DNA from: Chitinophagaceae bacterium
Lineage (GTDB): Bacteria > Bacteroidota > Bacteroidia > Chitinophagales > Chitinophagaceae
Assembly (NCBI GenBank): GCA_027486835.1
Contig: JAIXOJ010000175.1
Span: 1-32,146 of the forward strand
Direction: 5' to 3'
Length of the DNA: 32,146 nucleotides
The translations under genes and the position numbers were made by a program. Shown here one piece after another: positions 7,421-15,525 of the stretch. Within the stretch, counting starts at the first letter, position 1. Every line of letters starts with the position of its first letter. Below the pieces are notes generated by a model. It made no database searches, was not told the DNA's origin, and saw only the letters and a list, made by a program, of their open reading frames with translations.

Positions 7421-7538
7421 CGTTAAATTATTCAGTCAATTATTTTTAATAATTCCCTATAGAATAAATGCTTAGAAATGAAGGACTAGATCCTGTTAAT
7501 TATAATGTACTATTCCATCTGCATCATCCACCAACTTT

Positions 7539-8294
7539 ATGAAAAAAATAATCGTTCTCCTCACTTTATTGCTTCACGCTTTTGCAGGATTTACACAGGA
7601 TGCAATACCGCAACCAAGTCCCGCACGATTAGTGGTAGATTATGCAAATCTTTTGTCAGCATCCGAACAAGCATCTTTAGAACAAAAGCTAGTAGAATTA
7701 GATAACAACACTTCTAACCAAATCGTCGTATTGACCGTTTCTACATTAAAGGACATGCCAATTGAAGATGTTGCTGTGAAAACATTTAGAAGTTGGGGAA
7801 TAGGAAATAAAAAAACGAATAATGGTATTCTCCTACTCATTTCGTCAGGAGACAGAAAAGTAAAAATTGAGGTAGGGTATGGATTGGAAGGTGCAATACC
7901 AGATGTAACAGCAAAGGACATCATTAATAACTCAATAACCCCCAATTTTAAGAAACAACAATACTATAAAGGCTTAAACGAAGCTATTGATAATCTTGCT
8001 AAAGCGGCAACTGGCGAATACAAGGTTAAACGAACAAAAGAAGTAAAAGGTAAGAGTGGGGGTAGTTTGATTTTCATTATTATGGTGATTATTGTTATCA
8101 TTTTAATCAGTGGTAGAGGCGGAAGAAGAGGTGGCGGAGGTGGGGGAATGGGCTTGATTGCACCATTGTTGTTTAGTGGACTTGGAAGTTCAGGCGGCAA
8201 CAATAATTCTGGTGGTGGTTTCGGCGGTGGTGGAGATTTCGGCGGTTTTGGCGGCGGCAGCAGTGGTGGTGGTGGAGCAAGTGGTAGTTGGTAA
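7539..8294 (+). CDS. Secreted/membrane TPM-domain protein with glycine-rich tail
   Basis: A 251-residue protein. The signal peptide MKKIIVLLTLLLHAFAGFTQ is followed by a TPM domain (residues ~25-165) with the family opening RLVVDYANLLSASEQASLEQKL, the SNQIVVLTV strand, the NNGILLLIS-(x)-RKVKIEVGYGLEG block and later DIINNSITPNFKKQQYYKG. A single membrane segment (~175-190, IFIIMVIIVIIL) follows, then a basic patch and a long Gly/Ser-rich tail ending SGGGGASGSW. This TPM-membrane-Gly tail architecture is standard for the partner of LemA; the TPM domain should face the periplasm. The Gly-rich tail explains the long proline-rich reading frame on the opposite strand, which is not a gene. The start ATG at 7539 fits the signal peptide. 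Confidence 0.93.
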   Translation: MKKIIVLLTLLLHAFAGFTQDAIPQPSPARLVVDYANLLSASEQASLEQKLVELDNNTSNQIVVLTVSTLKDMPIEDVAVKTFRSWGIGNKKTNNGILLLISSGDRKVKIEVGYGLEGAIPDVTAKDIINNSITPNFKKQQYYKGLNEAIDNLAKAATGEYKVKRTKEVKGKSGGSLIFIIMVIIVIILISGRGGRRGGGGGGMGLIAPLLFSGLGSSGGNNNSGGGFGGGGDFGGFGGGSSGGGGASGSW

Positions 8295-8414
8295 TACTTC
8301 GAATGAGTATTAATAAGTAAGAAATTTACCAATTAATAGATTGATTTGCAATTGAGACAGCTCCTTTTGATGTCATTTATTTGGTAGAAAGATTGAAATT
8401 AAAATAAACAGTTA

Positions 8415-9245
8415 ATGAAATATAGTATCAGCATTGTTGCTTTCATGGTCGGGATTTCATCGGTTTCAGCTCAATACGGGAAATTGAGTGTGGGTAAAAA
8501 AATTCAAGTTGTCCATTTGTCTAAAATGAGCAACAAAACAACAATGATGGGTACAGATGTGGAGTCAAATTCAAGCGATTCAGTTTTTGTTGATGTAGAA
8601 ATTAAAAAAGTAAGCGATACAGCGATAACTTTAAGTAGCGTACTCCGTAGAATCACAGGCAAGGTAAGTGCAATGGGGCAAGAACAATCTTTCGATTCGG
8701 ATGATAAAAAGAGCGCAAATAATCCATTGTTTTCTGGCTTTCTCAAAGATTTAAACAAAGAAGAATCGATTACAATAGTAAAAGGAAAGTTAACCAATAC
8801 CAAAAAAGAAGCAAATAACGAAACAGAAGTATTAACAAAAGCACTTGGAGGGGTAGGTAATGTATCAACAGCGGGAATTACTAGCCAATTATTTTTACCA
8901 GTTCAAGCTATTAATAAGCCAGTTGGATATAAATGGACTTCGGAAGAGAAGAGCGAAGATGGAAAGATGAATTCAGTGGCAATTTTTACCATTACAAAGC
9001 TGACTGACGCTGAAATTGAAATAACCTCCAACACAAGTACTTCATTATCTGGTAAGATACAAGCAATGGGGATGGAAATTGAAGAAAATGTTGTTGGATC
9101 AACCACTGGCATAGTTGTTTATAATAGTGTAACTGGTTTATTAATAAAAGGGAACCAAAAAAACACAACAACTGGGAAAGGTGAGGTAATGGGTACAACA
9201 TTTCCGGTTAATCTACAAGGTGATACCAACATTTTTATCAAATAA
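8415..9245 (+). CDS. Secreted protein of unknown function (DUF6263-like)
   Basis: A 276-residue exported protein: the signal peptide MKYSISIVAFMVGISSVSAQ gives a mature protein of about 256 residues. The rest is a beta-rich repeat-like fold. Two segments mirror each other, the first with ITGKVSAMGQEQSF (residues ~77-90) and the second with LSGKIQAMGMEIEE (~211-224), each preceded by alternating Thr/Ser-rich strands, which suggests an internal two-fold duplication. The late motif GEVMGTTFPVNLQGDTNIFI closes the domain. It resembles the uncharacterised DUF6263 family of Bacteroidota as I remember it, but this is not certain. It follows the secreted TPM gene by 120 bases on the same strand; whether it belongs to the lemA-TPM operon is unclear. 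Confidence 0.65.
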   Translation: MKYSISIVAFMVGISSVSAQYGKLSVGKKIQVVHLSKMSNKTTMMGTDVESNSSDSVFVDVEIKKVSDTAITLSSVLRRITGKVSAMGQEQSFDSDDKKSANNPLFSGFLKDLNKEESITIVKGKLTNTKKEANNETEVLTKALGGVGNVSTAGITSQLFLPVQAINKPVGYKWTSEEKSEDGKMNSVAIFTITKLTDAEIEITSNTSTSLSGKIQAMGMEIEENVVGSTTGIVVYNSVTGLLIKGNQKNTTTGKGEVMGTTFPVNLQGDTNIFIK

Positions 9246-9266
9246 TAGGACATTTACTTGATAATT

Positions 9267-9318
9267 TAAGGGGCTGATAACGTAGGAAAGGGGCTTCAAT
9301 AACATTTCTAACCCCTTA
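9267..9318 (+). other. Alternative GGGG/CCCC hairpins after the DUF6263-like gene
   Basis: The arm CCCCTTA (9312-9318) can pair with TAAGGGG at 9267-9273 or, more locally, with AAGGGG at 9288-9293. No T-run follows, so a Rho-independent terminator is not clear-cut; it may be a 3' stabiliser or a switch between two forms. Confidence 0.35.
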
Positions 9319-9428
9319 GTGTACCTACTTTAAGTGTGATGAATTGTATCTGTTGTGCTAATATCAATTCATATTAATCCAATTCTTTTACATTTACCAA
9401 CCTTCGATAACGAAAAATAGAGAAATTG

Positions 9429-10418
9429 ATGAGTAAAATTACTGCCGCAATCACTGCAGTTGGTGGCTATGTTCCAGAAAATAGATTAACAAACTTCGAT
9501 CTAGAAAAAATAATTGAAACCTCTGATGAGTGGATTAAGACGAGAACTGGAATTTCTGAACGTAGAATTTTAAAAGAAGCAGGAACAGCTACTAGTGATT
9601 TAGGAGTACCTGCTGTATTAGATTTATTGGCAAAAAAAAACCTTGACCCTAAGGAAATTGATTGCATTATTTGTGCAACAGTAACTCCTGATATGTTTTT
9701 TCCATCAACGGCAAACATCATATCAGACAGAATTGGAGCTACCAATGCCTTTGGTTATGATTTAAGTGCAGCATGTAGTGGGTTTTTATTTGCTTTAACT
9801 ACTGGTGCTAGCTATATTGAAAGCGGTAGATATAAAAAAGTAATTGTTATGGGTGCAGATAAAATGAGCAGTATTCTTGATTATACAGAAAGGAATAACT
9901 GTATCATTTTTGGCGATGGTGCAGCTGCTGTACTATTAGAACCAAGCCTTGATGGATATGGAGTTCAAGACAGTATCTTAAAAAGTGATGGCGCGGGGAA
10001 AAATTATTTACACATAAAAGCTGGCGGTTCTTTGCGTCCAGCTACCATTGAAACAGTTTTAGCGAAAGAGCATTACATATTCCAAGAAGGAAAAACAGTA
10101 TTCAAATATGCTGTTTCGGGAATGGCTGACGTAAGTGCAGAATTATTAGAGCGCAATCAACTAACTGGTGATGATATTAATTGGTTAGTACCACACCAAG
10201 CTAATTTAAGAATCATCGATGCAACAGCTAAAAGGATGGGGCTTCCCATTGAAAAAGTAATGATTAACATAAGCAGATACGGCAACACTACAGCAGCAAC
10301 CATTCCGCTTTGTTTGTGGGATTGGCAAGATCAATTGAAGAAAGGAGATAATCTTGTTTTAGCTGCATTCGGGGGAGGATTTACTTGGGGGGCAACGTTA
10401 GTTAAGTGGGGATATTAG
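9429..10418 (+). CDS. fabH: 3-oxoacyl-[ACP] synthase III (KAS III)
   Basis: FabH condenses an acyl-CoA primer with malonyl-ACP to begin type II fatty acid synthesis. The 329-residue protein has the complete catalytic triad: Cys116 in SAACSGF, His256 in VPHQAN and Asn286 in RYGNTTAA, with the His-Asn spacing of 30 residues expected for the family. The primer site segment WIKTRTGISERRI (residues ~35-48) and the C-terminal AAFGGGFTWGATLVKW are intact. The ATG at 9429 is chosen as the start; a TTG directly before it would add one residue only. In many genomes fabH sits with plsX and rpmF, but here it stands alone between a secreted-protein gene and the ribosomal block. Bacteroidota often carry several copies, so this may be one of more than one paralogue. 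Confidence 0.95.
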   Translation: MSKITAAITAVGGYVPENRLTNFDLEKIIETSDEWIKTRTGISERRILKEAGTATSDLGVPAVLDLLAKKNLDPKEIDCIICATVTPDMFFPSTANIISDRIGATNAFGYDLSAACSGFLFALTTGASYIESGRYKKVIVMGADKMSSILDYTERNNCIIFGDGAAAVLLEPSLDGYGVQDSILKSDGAGKNYLHIKAGGSLRPATIETVLAKEHYIFQEGKTVFKYAVSGMADVSAELLERNQLTGDDINWLVPHQANLRIIDATAKRMGLPIEKVMINISRYGNTTAATIPLCLWDWQDQLKKGDNLVLAAFGGGFTWGATLVKWGY

Positions 10419-10591
10419 TCAAAGTTTACCACACGATTAGCCTTGACCTATTAAAAAGCCAACAGTTTGGTACTACCTTTTTCTATGTCATTTGCGGATG
10501 ACTAAATTTTTGAGGTCTTTTTTTTGTTGATTATCAACGACTTACGAGGGTACGATAAAAAAAAGAAAATAAAAGTGTGGTATTTTTGTTT

Positions 10592-10661
10592 CTATTCCCC
10601 TATTTTCGCCGCCCTTTTAAAGCAGGATGGGATAGCACCTGCATAACTTTAATTTATAACG
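10592..10661 (+). promoter_or_regulatory. Candidate RNA leader of rplM
   Basis: The untranslated region before rplM contains a hairpin GCAGG (10622-10626) with CCTGC (10638-10642). Its loop holds GGGATAG, which could pair with CTATTCCC at 10592-10599 as a pseudoknot, allowing one bulge. A TATTTTTG string at 10581-10588 fits the Bacteroidota -7 box and would place the start of transcription just before this structure. L13 autoregulatory leaders have been proposed for Bacteroidia; whether this is one needs a covariance search. Confidence 0.35.
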
Positions 10662-11105
10662 ATGAGTAAATTCCATTTTACGACAAAACACGCTAACGCG
10701 GCTACCGTAGTACACAACTGGTATGTTGTGGACGGTACTAATCAAACCGTAGGACGCATCTGTGCTAAGATTGCAGCAGTCCTTCGAGGAAAGAATAAAA
10801 CGTACTACACTCCCCATGTTGATTGTGGAGATTACGTAATTGTTATTAATGCAGAAAAAGTTGTGTTTACGGGTAACAAACTCGAGGACAAAACTTATAT
10901 CAACTTCTCAGGTTATCCCGGTGGTAAGAAAGAAGAGGCTGCTCAAGATTTATTGAAAAGAAGACCTGAGGTTGTTGTAGAGAGAGCCGTTAAAGGGATG
11001 CTTCCTAAAAATAAGTTGGGAAGAAAAATGATTAAAAAATTGTTTGTTTATGCAGGTGATAAGCACTTACACACTGCACAACAACCTAAAGAATTGAAAT
11101 TCTAA
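10662..11105 (+). CDS. rplM: 50S ribosomal protein L13
   Basis: L13 binds 23S rRNA early in assembly of the large subunit. The 147-residue protein has the family landmarks: WYVVDGTNQTVGRICAKIA (residues ~23-41), LRGKNKTYYTPHVDCGDYVIVIN, a GYPGGKKE segment, and the signature block ERAVKGMLPKNKLGRKMIKKL followed by VYAGDKHLHTAQQP. Length is normal. The expected partner rpsI follows at 47 bases, the universal bacterial arrangement. The leader contains a hairpin with a possible pseudoknot, so autoregulation of the operon is plausible. The start ATG is unambiguous. Confidence 0.98.
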   Translation: MSKFHFTTKHANAATVVHNWYVVDGTNQTVGRICAKIAAVLRGKNKTYYTPHVDCGDYVIVINAEKVVFTGNKLEDKTYINFSGYPGGKKEEAAQDLLKRRPEVVVERAVKGMLPKNKLGRKMIKKLFVYAGDKHLHTAQQPKELKF

Positions 11106-11152
11106 ATTGAAAACTTTTAAGTCTTAATTGGACTTAATTAAAAGCTGTGATA

Positions 11153-11542
11153 ATGGAAAAGCAAATGAATGCTGTTGGTCGTCGTAAAGAAGCAGTAACC
11201 CGCGTTTTTATAAACAGAGGTGAAGGTAAAATAACAGTAAACGACTTAGATTATAAACAATACTTCAAATTGGTGTACCTTCAAAATCAATTAGAAGCAC
11301 CTTTAAAAACAGCAGATGCTGTTGGAAAATTTGATATTGTAATCAATGCGCAAGGTGGAGGTCTTAAAGGACAAGCTGAAGCTGCAAAATTGGGTATTGC
11401 TAGGGCACTTTTAGAAGTAAACCCAGAATATAGACCCTTGTTGAAAGAGGCTGGACAATTAACAAGAGATTCAAGAAGTGTTGAACGTAAGAAATTCGGT
11501 CATAAGAAAGCCCGTAGAAGCTACCAGTTCAGCAAACGTTAA
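11153..11542 (+). CDS. rpsI: 30S ribosomal protein S9
   Basis: S9 sits in the head of the small subunit, and its C-terminal tail reaches the P-site tRNA. The 129-residue protein has NAVGRRKEAVTRVFINRGEG near the start, the GGGLKGQAEAAKLGIARAL signature (residues ~67-85), RDSRSVERKKFGHKKARR and the invariant terminal QFSKR. I start it at the ATG at 11153; a GTG two codons earlier and an ATG four codons later are also possible, and Bacteroidota homologues usually begin with MEK-type sequence. The gap from rplM contains AAGTC/GACTT arms (11119-11135) that could form a small processing hairpin. It forms an operon with rplM and probably continues into rpsB, 102 bases on. Confidence 0.97.
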   Translation: MEKQMNAVGRRKEAVTRVFINRGEGKITVNDLDYKQYFKLVYLQNQLEAPLKTADAVGKFDIVINAQGGGLKGQAEAAKLGIARALLEVNPEYRPLLKEAGQLTRDSRSVERKKFGHKKARRSYQFSKR

Positions 11543-11644
11543 TATTTTCTCTTTTTTATTTTTTTCTAAACATTTATTTCAAAAAAATATAGCTGACCCA
11601 ATAAGGCTTATCTCCTTTTTAGGTTGGTACTAAAAATCAAGTTA

Positions 11645-12571
11645 ATGGAAGCGAACACTTCTTTACAACAACAGCTTTTAGATGCTGGAGTGCACTTTGG
11701 GCATTTGAAGAAAAAGTGGAATCCAAAAATGTTGCCCTACATTTTTGCTGAGAAGAAAGGTATTCATATCATCGATTTAAATAAAACAGTTGATCATCTT
11801 CAAGAATCGGCTGCTGCACTTAAGCAAATTGCTAAGAGCGGAAAAAAAATCATGTTTGTTGCTACCAAGAAGCAAGCCAAAGAGATTGTATCTGAATGCG
11901 CCAAAAGGGTTAATATGCCCTATGCAACTGAACGTTGGCTAGGTGGGATGCTTACAAATTTTAACACTGTCCGTAAAAGTGTGAAAAAAATGCAAAGTAT
12001 CGACAAGTTATTGAACGATTCAAGCGCAGAAAGTCTTACCAAGAAAGAACGGTTAACACTTGGTCGCGATAAAGATAAAATGGAAAAAGTTTTAGGTGGG
12101 ATTGCCCAAATGGGGCGTCTTCCTTCGGCACTTTTCCTTGTAGATATTAGTGTGGAACATATTGCACTAGCGGAAGCGAAAAGATTAGGAATTGTAACTT
12201 TTGGAGTGGTTGATACCAATTCAGATCCTAATAAAGTTGATTTTGCTATTCCTGCAAATGATGATGCTACTAAATCAATCGCTATCATAACCAACTATAT
12301 CACTGCTGCAATTGCCGAAGGTTTGGCAGAACGTCAAGCTAGCAAAGACGATGAAGATGTTGTAGATGATAATGGAAGTGAAAATGAAGCTCGTGTTCGC
12401 AGATTAGAACAAGAAGCCCAATCTGAAGGTGGAAGAAACAGAAGAGGTCGTAGCCCTATTGATCCAGCAACAGCTCCATCAGGTGGTCCACAAGGTCCAG
12501 TAAAGCGTAGAGTTCCGAGCAACAATAATAGACGTCCTGGTGCACCAAACACAGGTGGTGGAGCTAGATAG
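11645..12571 (+). CDS. rpsB: 30S ribosomal protein S2 with long C-terminal extension
   Basis: S2 bridges the head and body of the small subunit and is required for S1 binding. The conserved domain (residues 1 to ~230) starts with QQLLDAGVHFGHLKKKWNPKM and contains IHIIDLNKTVDHL, RWLGGMLTNFNTVRKS and the late GVVDTNSDPNKVDFAIPANDDA block. It is followed by an unusual tail of almost 80 residues: first acidic (KDDEDVVDDNGSENE), then Arg/Gly/Pro/Asn-rich (NRRGRSPIDP, KRRVPSNNNRRPGAP) ending in GGGAR. The usual S2 length is about 230-260 residues, against 308 here. The ATG at 11645 is chosen because homology starts right after it; a TTG at 11624 is a poorer option. The usual partner tsf follows after a terminator-like hairpin. 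Confidence 0.97.
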   Translation: MEANTSLQQQLLDAGVHFGHLKKKWNPKMLPYIFAEKKGIHIIDLNKTVDHLQESAAALKQIAKSGKKIMFVATKKQAKEIVSECAKRVNMPYATERWLGGMLTNFNTVRKSVKKMQSIDKLLNDSSAESLTKKERLTLGRDKDKMEKVLGGIAQMGRLPSALFLVDISVEHIALAEAKRLGIVTFGVVDTNSDPNKVDFAIPANDDATKSIAIITNYITAAIAEGLAERQASKDDEDVVDDNGSENEARVRRLEQEAQSEGGRNRRGRSPIDPATAPSGGPQGPVKRRVPSNNNRRPGAPNTGGGAR

Positions 12572-12623
12572 AAATAGCTTACTAGATTCCTGATTGGTTC
12601 TTAATAATTTGATAACATTCTAT

Positions 12624-12660
12624 AAATGGCTGCAACTGTAAACTTTGCAGCCATTTCTTA
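12624..12660 (+). terminator. Terminator or attenuator between rpsB and tsf
   Basis: AAATGGCTGCAA (12624-12635) pairs perfectly with TTGCAGCCATTT (12645-12656) around a nine-base loop and is followed by CTTAATTT. The T-rich end is imperfect, so partial termination is likely, which would set the S2 to EF-Ts ratio. Confidence 0.65.
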
Positions 12661-12707
12661 ATTTAATAACTAACTTTCTACGTTAAGTAGAATGAAAACT
12701 AAAAAAT

Positions 12708-13550
12708 ATGAGTACAGCAGTAGCAATTACAGCGGCGGATATTAATAAGTTACGCCAAGCTACAGGAGCGGGAATGATGGATTGCCGCAAAGCATTAACA
12801 GAAACTGGTGGCGATTTTGAAGCCGCTATCGACTGGTTACGTAAGCAAGGGCAGAAAGTCGCAGCTAAGCGCAGCGACCGTGAAGCGAAAGAAGGTGTTG
12901 TTATTGCACTAACATCAACTGATAATACAATTGGATATGTAATTACTATCAGTTCTGAAACAGATTTCGTAGCAAAGAATGCTGACTTTGTTGCTTTTGC
13001 ACAAAGTATTGCTGATGCAGCAGTTGAAAATGATGTAAAAACTGCTGAAGAATTAAATGAAGTTGTAGTAAACGGTGCTAAGGTGGCCGATTTAATCAAT
13101 GATAAATTAGCTGCTATTGGTGAAAAAATCGGAATAGCTCGTTTTGAAAGAGTGCAAGCACCTTATGTTGCATCTTATATTCATGGTGCAAACAGAATGG
13201 GTGTTTTGGTTGCTTTGAGTACTGAATCTGTTGAAGTTGGTAAAGATATTGCCATGCAAATTGCAGCAATGAATCCTTTAGCAGTTGATGCGGAGAGTGT
13301 TCCTGCTGAAATAGTGGAAAGAGAAAGAGTAATTGTGGTTGACACCATGAAGGCTGACCCTAAAATGGCTGGAAAACCCGATGAAATGATTGCTAAAATT
13401 GCAGAAGGGAAATTAAATGCTTTCTTTAAAGAACAAACTTTATTGGCACAGGCATTCGTTAAAGACAATAGTAAAACAGTTGGAGAGTATGTAAAGAGTG
13501 CTAACGCCGATTTGAAAGTATTGAGTTTCGTAAGAGTTGCACTTGGTTAA
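12708..13550 (+). CDS. tsf: Elongation factor Ts
   Basis: EF-Ts is the guanine nucleotide exchange factor that recycles EF-Tu from its GDP form. The 280-residue protein has the N-terminal UBA-like domain (ITAADINKLRQATGAGMMDCRKAL, residues ~7-30), then DWLRKQGQKVAAKR and the signature SETDFVAKN that contacts EF-Tu, followed by the two core subdomains. The segment YIHGANRMGVLVAL corresponds to the conserved core strand and helix. Length matches the E. coli protein at 283. It follows rpsB by 136 bases, the standard partnership, but a hairpin between them and its own strong terminator suggest partly independent expression. Confidence 0.98.
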   Translation: MSTAVAITAADINKLRQATGAGMMDCRKALTETGGDFEAAIDWLRKQGQKVAAKRSDREAKEGVVIALTSTDNTIGYVITISSETDFVAKNADFVAFAQSIADAAVENDVKTAEELNEVVVNGAKVADLINDKLAAIGEKIGIARFERVQAPYVASYIHGANRMGVLVALSTESVEVGKDIAMQIAAMNPLAVDAESVPAEIVERERVIVVDTMKADPKMAGKPDEMIAKIAEGKLNAFFKEQTLLAQAFVKDNSKTVGEYVKSANADLKVLSFVRVALG

Positions 13551-13572
13551 TTTATTTTAGTCTATATTTTTT

Positions 13573-13607
13573 AAACGGTTATCTCTTATTTTGAGATAAC
13601 CGTTTTT
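13573..13607 (+). terminator. Rho-independent terminator of tsf
   Basis: AAACGGTTATCTC (13573-13585) pairs perfectly with GAGATAACCGTTT (13593-13605) around a TTATTTT loop and continues into a T-run. It closes the ribosomal block and faces the minus-strand gene that ends at 13744. Confidence 0.9.
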
Positions 13608-13743
13608 GTATTATTACCAATTACTTTGTATTCAAAGGATACTATTTTGTGTTTGTTTGCCTAATGAATGTAAAATTCAGTAAGGTCTGGAGAAACCATA
13701 AAGAATTAAAGCATTTTGCAGTATCTGCAATGATCAATAAAAT

Positions 13744-14511
13744 TTATTCTGATTTTGATTGAATACTAAGAGTAAATTGTTTATACAAATTAAGTATTTG
13801 TGGAAACTTTTCTAATAGCTGTTCGTGTTCACGAATTGTTTCTTGATCTCTTCTTATGGCAGGACCTGTTTGTACTTTGGATGGATTCTGTGTTTGGATT
13901 CGGTTGAATGTTTCATTAATTAAAGGGTATAATACATTAAATGGGATTTTTTCTGTCTTACAATAATAATCTACCAAAGCAAAAAGATGATTGCTGAAAT
14001 TTGATGTTATTACAGCGGCTAAGTGTAGTTTTTTTCTTTCTAGATCTGTAGCTCTTCCAATATTAGTCTTTGAAATTGCTTTAGCTAGTACTAAAAGTTG
14101 CCTGTAGGCTTCTTCATTGTTGGCATCAATCATGCAGGGTATTTCCGGTATTTGTGATATTTCTTTTCGAAGTGATTGTAATGGCCAGAGAACCCCAATA
14201 TGACTACTTATTAGTGAAATTGAATGTAGTGATACCGAACCCGCTGTATGAAAAACCAATTTGTCTGTAAATCTTTTTAGTTGTTTGGCTATTAAAGGTA
14301 TAGCTGCATCGCTCACCGCAATCATGTAGCAATCAGCCTCATCATTTAGATTTTGTATTTCTACTTCACAGTCAGCCATTAATAAATCTGCTAGTTTTTT
14401 TGTTTGTATAATGTCTCTTCCAACCACTTTGGAGATTTGAAATCCATTGAAATGTAGCAATCTGCCCAAAATGGTGGCAACATTGCCTGTTCCTATAATG
14501 ACCACGTTCAT
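13744..14511 (-). CDS. Rossmann-fold DUF2520 protein (predicted oxidoreductase)
   Basis: The 255-residue protein opens with a nucleotide-binding fold: MNVVIIGTGNVATILGRLL has the GxGxxA/G dinucleotide signature. A second part is typical of DUF2520: HTAGSVSL (residues ~88-95), GVLWPLQSLRKE, HLAAVITSNFSNHLFAL and the QTGPAIRRD motif near residue 216. Proteins of this architecture are predicted NAD(P)-dependent enzymes related to prephenate or pyrroline-carboxylate reductase-like folds, but to my knowledge no substrate is established. It is on the minus strand, divergent from the alpha/beta hydrolase gene with only 24 bases between the two starts, so the promoters overlap or lie within the genes. 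In other Bacteroidota such genes often neighbour a KdsC-like phosphatase and Maf; neither is seen here. Confidence 0.88.
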   Translation of the reverse strand: MNVVIIGTGNVATILGRLLHFNGFQISKVVGRDIIQTKKLADLLMADCEVEIQNLNDEADCYMIAVSDAAIPLIAKQLKRFTDKLVFHTAGSVSLHSISLISSHIGVLWPLQSLRKEISQIPEIPCMIDANNEEAYRQLLVLAKAISKTNIGRATDLERKKLHLAAVITSNFSNHLFALVDYYCKTEKIPFNVLYPLINETFNRIQTQNPSKVQTGPAIRRDQETIREHEQLLEKFPQILNLYKQFTLSIQSKSE

Positions 14512-14535
14512 ATATTTGAAGCTTTTTAAAAAGAA

Positions 14536-15390
14536 ATGAAATTAATAAAAAAAATTGCTCTGGGCTACTACATGACCCATTTTAGATCGTTAGGGCTGTT
14601 TTCATCCACTAAGGCAGCTGCAAGTGCCTTTCAACTTTTTTGCCAACCGCCGAGTGGTAAACCAAAAATTACCAAACCTGCAATTTTCGAGCGAGGTGAG
14701 CATATATCTTGTGTAATTGATGGAGGTATTATGCTCAGGGGTTGGCGTTGGATGCCAGAAAATAGTTCAGGAAATACGGTATTAATATTGCATGGGTTTG
14801 ATAGTTATAGCTATAAATTTGAAAAATATATTCGCCCTTTACTGAGGGAAGGATTCAATATTATGGCTTTTGATGGACCAGGCCACGGAACTAGTGATGG
14901 CAAGACCATAAATTCCCTTCAATATAAAAACGCTATACTTACAATAGAAAAGAAATTTGGTCAATTATTTGGTATCATCGGGCATTCTATGGGAGGACTT
15001 GCCGCTTCATTAGCTTCAGAACACATGCCATCATTGCGTAAATTAGTCTTAATTGCACCTGCAGTTGAAATTAACAGAGCAATTAATCATTTTTCAAAAA
15101 AAGTGGCACTTCCTGCAAAAGTGAAAGATAAGATGTATCAACTCATTGTGTCACTGGCACAAAATCCAGTTAGTTATTTTGATGTAGGTCGAGCCGTACA
15201 ACAAATTAAAACGCCAACCTTGTGGCTGCACGATGAAGAAGATTCCATTTGTCCTTTTGAAGACGTGGCTCCTGTTGTTGATTTAAAATTGAATCACGTT
15301 AACTTTTTTATCACCAAAGGACTTGGACACAGCAATATTTACCGTGACCCTGCAAGCATTAAAGCAGTGATAGCTTTCATAAAGAATTAG
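14536..15390 (+). CDS. Alpha/beta hydrolase
   Basis: A 284-residue serine hydrolase. The nucleophile elbow GHSMGG places Ser151 as nucleophile; Asp236 (HDEEDSICPFED) and His265 (GLGHSN) complete a triad in the usual order. The HGFDSYSYKFEKY segment (residues ~87-99) supplies the oxyanion-hole HG, and MAFDGPGHGTSDG is the familiar loop after the second strand. There is no signal peptide, but the first ~25 residues are hydrophobic and aromatic (IKKIALGYYMTHF), which may tether it to a membrane. The substrate is unknown; esterase, lipase or thioesterase activity would all fit. It is divergent from the DUF2520 gene and followed by a weak ATTGA/TCAAT hairpin near 15391. Confidence 0.88.
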   Translation: MKLIKKIALGYYMTHFRSLGLFSSTKAAASAFQLFCQPPSGKPKITKPAIFERGEHISCVIDGGIMLRGWRWMPENSSGNTVLILHGFDSYSYKFEKYIRPLLREGFNIMAFDGPGHGTSDGKTINSLQYKNAILTIEKKFGQLFGIIGHSMGGLAASLASEHMPSLRKLVLIAPAVEINRAINHFSKKVALPAKVKDKMYQLIVSLAQNPVSYFDVGRAVQQIKTPTLWLHDEEDSICPFEDVAPVVDLKLNHVNFFITKGLGHSNIYRDPASIKAVIAFIKN

Positions 15391-15525
15391 ATTGATGATC
15401 AATTTTCTTTTATTCTAATCTGTTTCGAAATTAGTTTTATTTTTCTCAATTATAAACCTATTGACCTTATATTAGCTATTATTCAAAAGGTAATGGTATT
15501 TGATTTACACAAAAATTATAGATAA

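Noticed and set aside
7964-8332. Proline-rich minus-strand frame
   Set aside because: Antisense shadow of the Gly-rich tail of the secreted TPM protein.
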